From NCBI RefSeq assembly GCF_033547075.1, contig NZ_CP137891.1, forward strand, positions 2,790,001 to 2,854,000: DNA of 64,000 bases, read 5' to 3'. Source of the DNA: Flavobacterium ardleyense. GTDB lineage: Bacteria; Bacteroidota; Bacteroidia; Flavobacteriales; Flavobacteriaceae. The translations under genes and the position numbers were made by a program. The notes under the pieces are model-generated. The model saw only the letters and a program-made list of their open reading frames with translations. It was not told where the DNA came from and made no database searches. Numbering within the stretch: the stretch's first letter is position 1; every line of letters begins with the position of its first letter. Of this stretch, positions 38,381 to 46,654 are shown piece by piece.

Positions 38381-39631
38381 TCAAAAAATTTCGCTGTTTT
38401 TCATTTGTTTAGTAATGATAACAATCCAATCATTATATAAAGCGGTGTACATTACTTGAGTGTCACATTCCTTAAGTTGTAAAATCATTTCCAACATTGC
38501 TTTTTGAACATATTGATCTTCTTTGCCATAACGCCAAATAGGAACGATACATCTTTCGAACATATCTAAGAAAGTAGACGAACCTATGTAGATTCTTGGT
38601 GTGTTTTCATCATCATCTAATAAAGATGGCATTTTGCAATACATTCGATATTGCAACAATCCCGAGAGTGCGTGCAGGCTTATAACTGCGGTACCTGGAT
38701 CATTAATTCCAGGACTTAACGCTCTTAAAGCAATTTCGGTCAGTTGACCAAAACCATAATCAGCATTTACATCAATGGGTTGTCCTGGAAAAAATTCGAT
38801 CGAATTTGCAATTGATTCTTGAATTTCTTTATCCAATCTTGCTGCGCAGTACACCCTCAAAACAACGGTTCCCTTTAGTAAATACGATCCAAAATTCCGT
38901 TGAAAACTGATAAAGAAATTTTTGTCTTTGCTCAATTGTAATAATGCTGTTCTATTAAAATTCTGAAAATACCCAGAATTTTTAACCACTATTTCTGTAT
39001 AAGGGTGACCTTCCCAAGTAGCAAAATTTTCATTTAAACCTCGAAATTCTTTCACCATCATTTTCTTAGTTTGATGGCAAACTCTATCAATTACCGTTTC
39101 ATATTTTACAGTCTGAGTGACATAATCCAAAAAATATATAAATAGAAAAATATCTATTACAGTCATCAATATAAGTACGTAAATACTCAAGGCGGGAACC
39201 AAAATTCCGCTTTCAATATCTCGAATTGTGCTAAGTAAAAACAGCGCATAAACGATTGTTCCGATATAAAATCCTAGAATCATTTGCTGAAAACGATTTT
39301 CAATCATACTATTAAGCACTCGATTACTCATTTGCGATGCAGCCTGATTAAGTACAATCATCACCATCGAAAAACTAAAAACTGTAAGCGAAATGATGGC
39401 CGCAGCAACCGTCGAAATGATTGATCTAGCCGTACTTGCATCCTTAAGACTTAGCCAACTCAATCCCGACTTAAATTCTTTTCCAGCTTCAGAAAAATCA
39501 AACGTTATCATTAAAAATGATAGCAGCAAAAAACCGATAGCAATTAATGCAGGATAAAATGCAATGCTTTCAATTACTTTGTTATAATAAATTCTAACAA
39601 ATTTTCTAATTTTCATATTGGCAACCGTCAT
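38381..39631 (-). CDS. DUF2254-family membrane protein
   Basis: 416-residue inner-membrane protein with four N-terminal TM helices (including FYPALIAIGFLLLSFLMITF and TVAAAIISLTVFSFSMVMIVL) and a C-terminal soluble half. The segment IALRALSPGINDPGTAVISLHAL is the family hallmark of DUF2254. Function unknown. The track start (MTVANMKIRKF) and the Met at codon 6 are both possible. It follows the MscS gene on the same strand with a 91-base gap. Confidence 0.88.
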   Translation of the reverse strand: MTVANMKIRKFVRIYYNKVIESIAFYPALIAIGFLLLSFLMITFDFSEAGKEFKSGLSWLSLKDASTARSIISTVAAAIISLTVFSFSMVMIVLNQAASQMSNRVLNSMIENRFQQMILGFYIGTIVYALFLLSTIRDIESGILVPALSIYVLILMTVIDIFLFIYFLDYVTQTVKYETVIDRVCHQTKKMMVKEFRGLNENFATWEGHPYTEIVVKNSGYFQNFNRTALLQLSKDKNFFISFQRNFGSYLLKGTVVLRVYCAARLDKEIQESIANSIEFFPGQPIDVNADYGFGQLTEIALRALSPGINDPGTAVISLHALSGLLQYRMYCKMPSLLDDDENTPRIYIGSSTFLDMFERCIVPIWRYGKEDQYVQKAMLEMILQLKECDTQVMYTALYNDWIVIITKQMKNSEIF

Positions 39632-39722
39632 ACTTTATTTGTCTCTTTAATGAACATTAAAACCTTTACTCTAACTACCTTACATGAGTACATTTCGCGT
39701 AAGCGTAAATTTTCTACCATTA

Positions 39723-40631
39723 TTATTGGGCACGTGCATCTTTAATATTGAGAATATTAATTGGCAATGGCTCTTGTTTATCATACAATTTAAATTCCTG
39801 AATATCCGCAGGTAACGAAAATCCATCCGCCACTAAAACTTCTTTCACCTTACTGATTACTTCACTTTTTATTTCGAGCACACTACGTTTATAATCCATG
39901 GTATCCGTCCAGAAATAAACTCGCAAATTCACTGTACTAGTTGCAAGTTCCTCCACCACCGCAAAGGCTTCGGTGTTTTTTTTAAGATCTTGAATGGGTC
40001 TAATCGTACGTTTTATGGTGTCAATTGCAGTGGTAATATCGTCTTCGTAAGCGATGCCCACCAAAAAATCTATACGAATTTTTCCATCGCGAGTATAATT
40101 TATCAAAGGTTCTTTAATCATAATAGAATTGGGAATAAAGACATCGCGCTCATCAAAAGTTTTGATATGAGTGGTTCTAAAATTGAGCGCAACTACGTGG
40201 CCGCTAAATTCGCGCACCATAATTGTATCGTTAAGACTAAAAGGTCGGTTGAAGGCCAAAATCATTCCGCCAAGGAAATTTTCGGCAATATCTTTAAAAG
40301 CAAATCCAAAAATGAAAGCTCCAACTCCAGCACCAGCAAGCAAACCTTGGGCAATTCCGCTCAGTCCAATCACATTCATCGCAATAATAACTCCAATTAC
40401 TATCAATATAAATTTGACCGTTTTACTTAGGAAATTGACAAAAAGTGGATCATGGTCCTTATTTATATATCTTGTCCTGATCAGGTTCGAAAAGTATTTT
40501 GCTACAAAAAATGTTATGATTAGTATAAGCAATGCAAACACAAAACGAGGGAGTGCATGCACGAAACTATTGTAATAAGCATTGATTGATTCTTCTATAT
40601 TTGCTGTAAAACCAGCGGTTTCATCTTCCAT
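39723..40631 (-). CDS. MscS-family mechanosensitive channel
   Basis: 302-residue small-conductance mechanosensitive channel. It has three TM helices; the pore-lining one is GLLAGAGVGAFIFGFAFKDIAENFLGG with the glycine/alanine pattern of MscS TM3. The beta domain follows (FNRPFSLNDTIMVREFSGHVV). Opens under membrane tension to release solutes during hypo-osmotic shock. Probably separately transcribed from, or loosely linked with, the downstream DUF2254 gene. Confidence 0.93.
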   Translation of the reverse strand: MEDETAGFTANIEESINAYYNSFVHALPRFVFALLILIITFFVAKYFSNLIRTRYINKDHDPLFVNFLSKTVKFILIVIGVIIAMNVIGLSGIAQGLLAGAGVGAFIFGFAFKDIAENFLGGMILAFNRPFSLNDTIMVREFSGHVVALNFRTTHIKTFDERDVFIPNSIMIKEPLINYTRDGKIRIDFLVGIAYEDDITTAIDTIKRTIRPIQDLKKNTEAFAVVEELATSTVNLRVYFWTDTMDYKRSVLEIKSEVISKVKEVLVADGFSLPADIQEFKLYDKQEPLPINILNIKDARAQ

Positions 40632-40872
40632 AAATTAATTTATTAATTGTAAAGCTAACTCCCACGAAATTGCAGATTCTACTTAAATGATTTACATTAA
40701 ATATAAGATTGTTTTGGACATTTATAAAACAGACTGCCAATTTCTTATGCAGAATTGCAAATTGTGCATCATATTTATATAAATGTTCTCAAAGTTACAT
40801 CCGGAAACAATTAAATTTGTATTCTGCAATCAACATTGGTAAAATTGATTTTAAAAAAATAAAAAACTAACA

Positions 40873-41733
40873 ATGAAGCAATTATATTTCATACTAGCAG
40901 CTATATTTTTGATCTCCTGTCAACCTCCAAGTGACGAATTAATGGTGCTTTTTAAATTACCGAAAGATTTAAAGGAAGTCTCAGGAATAACTTACAATAA
41001 AGTGGACAATAGTATTTTTGCAATACAAGATCGAGGAAATGGTACCGAAATTTTGCAACTAAATTTAAATGGCGATTGGTTAAAGTCGATCGAAATCACC
41101 AACGCAAAAAATGTAGATTGGGAAGATATTACTCAAGATCATGCGGGGAATATCTACATTGGCGATTTTGGTAATAATGAAAATAAACGCCAAGACCTTT
41201 CTATTTATAAAGTTTCAAAAGAGCAACTCTCAAAAAAAAATGCGGTAGCAGAGTACAAAATTGAGTTTTCATATCCAGAACAAACAGATTTCCCACCTAA
41301 GAAAAAGGACTTGATTTATGATGTCGAAAGTTTTTTTGAATTAAATGGTTCTTTCTTTCTGTTTACCAAAAATCGCAGCAAGTTTTTCGATGGCACTTCG
41401 ATGCTTTATAAGGTAGAAAATAAACCCGGCCCCCAAAAAGCAGAATTATTAGGAAGCTTCGTTAGTTGTGGAAATTATAATAGATGTGCCGTGACTTCTG
41501 CGGCCATCAGCCCCGATGCAACGAAGATTGTGGTGCTCTTTCACGATAAAATTATTCTCTTTGAAGACTGGAAAGGAGAGCAAATCCTAGAGGCGAAAAA
41601 AACGATCATCGAGTTAGGCCACACTTCACAAAAAGAAGCGGTAACTTTTCTTGATAATGAAACGATTTTAATCGCCGATGAGCGTAAAAGTAAGGAAGGT
41701 GGAAATGTATATCAATTAAAAATTAAAATTTAG
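40873..41733 (+). CDS. Predicted lipoprotein, SdiA-regulated/beta-propeller-like
   Basis: 286 residues with a lipoprotein signal peptide (LYFILAAIFLISC, lipobox Cys near residue 16). The soluble part has repeated beta-propeller-like blades (LKEVSGITYNKVDNSIFAIQDRG and NVDWEDITQDHAGNIYIGDFGNN). Such motifs occur in SdiA-regulated and esterase-like lipoproteins. Function unknown; it likely sits in the periplasm or outer membrane. Its last 18 bases overlap the convergent fusion gene. Confidence 0.8.
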   Translation: MKQLYFILAAIFLISCQPPSDELMVLFKLPKDLKEVSGITYNKVDNSIFAIQDRGNGTEILQLNLNGDWLKSIEITNAKNVDWEDITQDHAGNIYIGDFGNNENKRQDLSIYKVSKEQLSKKNAVAEYKIEFSYPEQTDFPPKKKDLIYDVESFFELNGSFFLFTKNRSKFFDGTSMLYKVENKPGPQKAELLGSFVSCGNYNRCAVTSAAISPDATKIVVLFHDKIILFEDWKGEQILEAKKTIIELGHTSQKEAVTFLDNETILIADERKSKEGGNVYQLKIKI

Positions 41734-44700
41734 TCCAAAAGAAATCCGAACTTCCTCATCAGGCGCCTTAAACATGCTGATTCGTGCGGTGAACTTTTTC
41801 ACCGTATTTATCCAAATTCCCCCGCCATAATCGTAGCGCCACACTTCTGCTTCCGGCGCTTCAATCCACACTCGGCCGTAATCAAAACCTGCAAATAAAC
41901 CATAGGATAGTGGTGCAATACTTTCTTTAATACTCCCAATGGTTACCCTTAAATCTGTGGTTTGAACAAAGTAACTATCTCCTATAAATCTTTCATTTCT
42001 ATAGCCTCTTAAATCTGAATCACCACCAATCGATGCCGCTTGATAGAAAAAATAATTAGAAGTTAAGATTTTTTTATACTTAGCATTTGTAGCCAAAACT
42101 ATATTTTTCTGAGCATCAAGATGGTGAAAGATTCCCAAATTTGTTTCTAAAGTTGGAAAGTTTTGCTGGCTAGTATATAAATTTGTGGTCCAAGTTGCTG
42201 CAATTCCAAAATCTAGACCTAAACTTGGAATTGACTCAAAATCGAGATTTGTAAATTTATACTTCGCCTGAGTTGAAAAGAAATATTGATTTAGAAAAAC
42301 ATCTCGATTTACAATGTTTGGAATATTTATAAATCGATCATCAGTTTTTTCCACTTCAAATTGTTCAAATTGTGGCCTGATCGATACTTCACTTCCACTA
42401 CGACCTACTTTTTTAATAGCCGTCCCGATTTTAATCTTTTGAATGCGGACACGATTGAAATTCATTCCTTTTTCTTCATCTTGATTGCGTGTATTATTGC
42501 CAAAACCAAAATAATTCATCGTGAAATTGGGAGTCGTAAAAAGGGTATGAACTTCCAGTCCCCATTTCCCCAATAGTTCTGGAAACGAACCTTTATAACT
42601 AAGCTCGACGCCTTCTGTTCCAAAAAAGTAATCACCTTTGAAACTGTGTTTTTGTGTATATATATTTTGCTTAAAATTGTTTACTGTATAATTTACTATA
42701 AATCCAAGTTTCATATTATCGTCAGGATTGTAGCCAATTGTAGGTAAAAAAGAGGCAAAATTATACTTTGGCCTCTTATAAGAATAAGAATTGTCTTCGT
42801 AGTTATCTCGAAGATTTATTACCGTACGCTTGTCTGCTTCAATTGTGTTCTTTTTTGTCTTAAAATCGTAAATTTTTAATTTCCTGCCGTTTTCAACCAG
42901 ATACGAATCATGGTTTTGACCACCTATAAGCTTAATTTTAATTGATGACTTTTGATTTCCGAGAACTTCAAACATATCATCATCTTCTAATCCATAGATC
43001 CATAAATGCTTTGTTTTTTTACTAAAAAAATCTTTTTTGTACAAAAATTCTTCACCCGTAGATTTGATCCGATACACCCCAACTTCCACTATTCCATTAG
43101 CTTTACGCTCGATTTTAAATTTGTCCTTTTTATTTGTACCAACCACTATGGCAGTTTCTTGTAAAATATCATAATATTCTTGGGCATATTTCTGCAAATG
43201 GTCTCTCCTAATTTTAATATTTGCTTTGATCGTTTCCAAAGTTTTGTCATTGACCTCATCTGGTAAGTTAAAAAAAGCGGTCTCGATGTTTTTGTCTGTC
43301 AAATTACTTTTGATGTATTCCGCTTCAGCCAGCCAATCTGCAGCCGTTGAAGATATCAAGAAGGCAATATCCAAAGGATAAGGTTCGCGATTAAACCATT
43401 TAATATTTCGAATCTTGCTCGTGAAAGTTTGCATATGACGAAGTTCGGGCGTCGTCATGATAAGCCTAATTGCGGCTCCGTCATATTTAGAAAATGCTTG
43501 ATCACGATCTCTAGCAATCGCTCTGTAGATTGTGCTGTCGTCCTGAATATATTCGCCCCAGCGCCATTGATCATCGTGTCTATCCCAATCGCCAATTAAC
43601 ATATCAAAAAGTCTACTTCGGATATATGATTTGGTATCGACACTATACTTTTGGCTTTTATGTAGATTTTTTAATACATCACTGCTGCTAATAATATCGG
43701 ATGCATCGCCAAAAGTTTCTAATTCTATCTGACTTCCGGCAGCACGCTCTTCAATCATATATAATTCGTCACCATATTCTGAATTATAATCGCCCAATAT
43801 TTTCTGTTTTGGAATATAAAACAATTGCGGATTTGAGTGAGAGATTCCCACAAAATCTGCAAGATGTCCCACGGCAAAAGGCGCAAAAGGATGTGAGGTG
43901 GTATAAAAATCTAATAAAAAGTTTTCTGCGTAAGTATTTTCAAAATCTTGAGTAATAATTTGATCTCTAAAAGCAACCGACTGCAAAAACTGAGTAGCGC
44001 TTTTTTTAAGTGCACGCATTACATACTCTCTACCTTCAGGGTCTTGGAGTCGCAATGACTTTGATTGGTGTCCGCCTCCTGCTCTTGTAGGTATTAATCC
44101 TCCATAAATGGTATCTAGCGAAACTGTTTTGGCCAAAATTGGCATGCTGTAATAGTCGCGATAGTGCTTTCCGAACAGAATATTGTAGAAAAAAGATTTC
44201 TTGTTTGTATTTGTTGCATAAATACTAGTCGAAACCTGTGCTGGAAAATTTTCAGCAAGATGAGACGTGTCATATTTTTGCGTCGGGATAAGAACATTAT
44301 GAGTAAAAAGCAGTTTTTCGATATCGCCTTCTATTCCATAGTATTGGACCGAAGCCATCCCTTTTTTACTAATTTCCAGAATCGCATATCCATTCCCACC
44401 ATACGAAAAATCAAATTTCCCCACTGCCTTTGCTGCTTCGGTTTTTGAACCTGAGCCGCTAACAATTTGCTTTACATTGTTTTTCTCGATGTATTGCAAA
44501 TTGTGATCATGACCAGAAACCACGACTACATTTTGATATTGTGAAAGCAGTGTTTGAATTCTATTTGAAAAAGTTCGGTAAATTTTATTTTGATTGTCTT
44601 GCGGACTAGCGCCCGAAGTTTTGCGAAGTAAATTTGCAATTGATCCAAGAATGGGCAGTGGGATTTTTTTTTCGAGTGGAAAAAACTGTTTTTCTATTGA

Positions 44701-45420
44701 AAATTGACCGCCATGACTACCATTTGTGAGCAGAGGATGATGCAAAGCAATTACCACAGTCTTATTCTGATTTTTCTTGAGCAAACTTTCTAATTCATCG
44801 AAAAATCCTTCTCGCGTTTTAATTTCGCAATTTTTGTTTATTTCGGGATGCTTATCCCAATCTGCCAAATACCACTGACTATCAATTGCAATCAGGCTGA
44901 TGTCATTATCCATTTTCAGCACTTCTATAGCACAACTTTTCCGCGGTAAAAAAGCTTTCTTATCTTTTAAGTGAGCAGTTACAAAGTCTGCTTGACGTTC
45001 AACGCCATCCAACCCGCTATACCAGTCGTGATTTCCTGGAATAAAAATAGTACTCCCTTTAAAATCATCCGCCAAGTGAAGTTGATTTAAAAGTTTAACT
45101 TTTGGCAAAGAATCATTTTGGGCTGTAAAGCCAATTGGGTAAATATTGTCACCTAAAAAAAGCAACGTTGATTCTCTTTCGGCATTATCCAAACGCCTTT
45201 TAAAAGATGATAAGATTTGTTCCGATTTTAATTCATCGGTGTTTCCGGCATCACCTATAAGATAAAAAGTATGTAATGCTTTTGCTGTATCAATATCTTG
45301 AAACACAAAATTTTTTTTTATTTCCTTTCCATACTGCGGTGCTTTTGTAGCACATGAAAAGAAAAAGCACGAAAAAATTGCGAGAGTTATTTTTAATATA
45401 AATTTGTAAGTCAACTGCAT
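41716..45420 (-). CDS. Metallophosphoesterase / kinase-like middle / outer-membrane barrel fusion (1234 aa)
   Basis: Three-part protein. After a lipoprotein signal (FSCFFFSCATK), residues about 45-370 form a calcineurin-like metallophosphoesterase: LIGDAGN, LLFLGDNIYP, IPGNHDWYSG, ALHHPLLTNG and VSGHDHNLQY carry the metal ligands. Residues about 430-760 form a middle domain of unrecognised family. It holds MLIGDWDRHDDQW (607-619) and RDRDQAF (637-643), resembling the catalytic loop and metal-binding Asp of Fam20/HipA-type kinases, and an upstream EYVMRALKK. Residues about 880-1234 are a BamA/Omp85-type barrel ending in VRISFGLNFNF. It would be exported and outer-membrane bound. Barrel and phosphoesterase calls are solid; the kinase analogy is inference. 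Confidence 0.87.
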   Translation of the reverse strand: MQLTYKFILKITLAIFSCFFFSCATKAPQYGKEIKKNFVFQDIDTAKALHTFYLIGDAGNTDELKSEQILSSFKRRLDNAERESTLLFLGDNIYPIGFTAQNDSLPKVKLLNQLHLADDFKGSTIFIPGNHDWYSGLDGVERQADFVTAHLKDKKAFLPRKSCAIEVLKMDNDISLIAIDSQWYLADWDKHPEINKNCEIKTREGFFDELESLLKKNQNKTVVIALHHPLLTNGSHGGQFSIEKQFFPLEKKIPLPILGSIANLLRKTSGASPQDNQNKIYRTFSNRIQTLLSQYQNVVVVSGHDHNLQYIEKNNVKQIVSGSGSKTEAAKAVGKFDFSYGGNGYAILEISKKGMASVQYYGIEGDIEKLLFTHNVLIPTQKYDTSHLAENFPAQVSTSIYATNTNKKSFFYNILFGKHYRDYYSMPILAKTVSLDTIYGGLIPTRAGGGHQSKSLRLQDPEGREYVMRALKKSATQFLQSVAFRDQIITQDFENTYAENFLLDFYTTSHPFAPFAVGHLADFVGISHSNPQLFYIPKQKILGDYNSEYGDELYMIEERAAGSQIELETFGDASDIISSSDVLKNLHKSQKYSVDTKSYIRSRLFDMLIGDWDRHDDQWRWGEYIQDDSTIYRAIARDRDQAFSKYDGAAIRLIMTTPELRHMQTFTSKIRNIKWFNREPYPLDIAFLISSTAADWLAEAEYIKSNLTDKNIETAFFNLPDEVNDKTLETIKANIKIRRDHLQKYAQEYYDILQETAIVVGTNKKDKFKIERKANGIVEVGVYRIKSTGEEFLYKKDFFSKKTKHLWIYGLEDDDMFEVLGNQKSSIKIKLIGGQNHDSYLVENGRKLKIYDFKTKKNTIEADKRTVINLRDNYEDNSYSYKRPKYNFASFLPTIGYNPDDNMKLGFIVNYTVNNFKQNIYTQKHSFKGDYFFGTEGVELSYKGSFPELLGKWGLEVHTLFTTPNFTMNYFGFGNNTRNQDEEKGMNFNRVRIQKIKIGTAIKKVGRSGSEVSIRPQFEQFEVEKTDDRFINIPNIVNRDVFLNQYFFSTQAKYKFTNLDFESIPSLGLDFGIAATWTTNLYTSQQNFPTLETNLGIFHHLDAQKNIVLATNAKYKKILTSNYFFYQAASIGGDSDLRGYRNERFIGDSYFVQTTDLRVTIGSIKESIAPLSYGLFAGFDYGRVWIEAPEAEVWRYDYGGGIWINTVKKFTARISMFKAPDEEVRISFGLNFNF

Positions 45421-45462
45421 CTCTTAAAACTATTTCATATTTTAGTGAAAATATATCAAATT

Positions 45463-46644
45463 ATGAATCTCGTCTCAAAATCTGAAGATTATATTTCCCA
45501 ATTATTCAAAGATAGCCTATCTCATTTATATTTATACCATAATATCGAACATACAAAGCAAGTCGTAGCGGCTTGTAAGACAATTTCCCAAGATATGAAT
45601 CTCGACGAAGAGCAGTTGGAAAAGCTCCTCGTTGCGGCTTGGTTTCATGACGCGGGCTATATCAAAGGCCGTGAAAATCATGAAAATAGAAGTATGAAAA
45701 TCGCTGCCGATTTCCTCAAAGAAAATGGCAAATCTGAAGATTTTATTACAGAAGTAAACTATATAATTGCTGCGACCGAGAAATCATTTGCACCTCAAAC
45801 CACCCTGCAAAAAATTATTAGAGATGCTGATTTTATGAATTTGGGAAGTCCTAATTACTTTACAAACTGCGAAAAATTACGGAAAGAGTGGCAGGACACA
45901 GAGCAAACTAGGTTTTCTGATTCTGAATGGAATCAAGAAAATCTTACCTTTTTAGAGTCTGTTCATGTGTACTATACCGAATATGGCAAAGAAAATTTAG
46001 CGCCAATAAAACGAGAAAACATTGCAAAAATCAGAAAATATTTGGAACCAAAAGAAGAACCTAGTTTAGAAATTAGTCCGATTAAAAAGAAAAAAACTAA
46101 AGACAAAAGCGCAAAGTCAGAGCGTGCTATTGATACCGTTTTTCGCGTTACACTAGCCAATCATACTCGCTTGAGTGGAATTGCCGATAGCAAAGCAAAT
46201 ATTTTACTATCAGTAAATGCGATCATCATTTCCATTGCCCTTTCAATCATCATCCCAAAATTAGATAGTCCAAAGAATGCACACTTAGTAATTCCAACCA
46301 TGGTCATGCTTTTTTCTAGTGTGGTGACAATTATTTTTGCCATACTTTCTACCCGACCGAAGGTTACGAAAGGACTTTTTTCTCGAGAAGATATCGAAAA
46401 TAAGAAAGTTAATTTATTGTTTTTTGGAAATTTTTACAAAATGCCCATTGAAGAGTACGAATGGGCAATGAAGGAAATGCTGAAGGACTCAGAATATACC
46501 TACAGTACAATGATAAAAGATTTGTACTATCTGGGAATAGTTTTAGAAAAAAAATACCGGCTTCTCCGTATCACATACAATTTTTTTATGTTTAGTATAA
46601 TTTTGTCAGTATTGGTTTTTGTTTGGGCGTTTGTCAAAAATTAA
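45463..46644 (+). CDS. HD-domain phosphohydrolase fused to Pycsar-effector-like (DUF5706) membrane domain
   Basis: 393 residues from the ATG at 45463; a GTG six codons upstream (45445) is the alternative. Residues 1-195 are an HD domain with His30 (YHNIEH), His62-Asp63 (WFHDAGY), His73 and Asp121 (IIRDADF), the H...HD...D metal signature. A Lys-rich linker (about 205-220) leads to a DUF5706 domain. This begins TVFRVTLANHTRLSGIADSK and holds helices ILLSVNAIIISIALSIII, VIPTMVMLFSSVVTIIFAIL and FFMFSIILSVLVFVWAF. DUF5706 is the membrane effector of Pycsar phage defence. No nucleotide cyclase is adjacent, so this may be a defence or housekeeping signalling protein. Confidence 0.87.
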   Translation: MNLVSKSEDYISQLFKDSLSHLYLYHNIEHTKQVVAACKTISQDMNLDEEQLEKLLVAAWFHDAGYIKGRENHENRSMKIAADFLKENGKSEDFITEVNYIIAATEKSFAPQTTLQKIIRDADFMNLGSPNYFTNCEKLRKEWQDTEQTRFSDSEWNQENLTFLESVHVYYTEYGKENLAPIKRENIAKIRKYLEPKEEPSLEISPIKKKKTKDKSAKSERAIDTVFRVTLANHTRLSGIADSKANILLSVNAIIISIALSIIIPKLDSPKNAHLVIPTMVMLFSSVVTIIFAILSTRPKVTKGLFSREDIENKKVNLLFFGNFYKMPIEEYEWAMKEMLKDSEYTYSTMIKDLYYLGIVLEKKYRLLRITYNFFMFSIILSVLVFVWAFVKN

Positions 46645-46654
46645 CTTATGTAAA

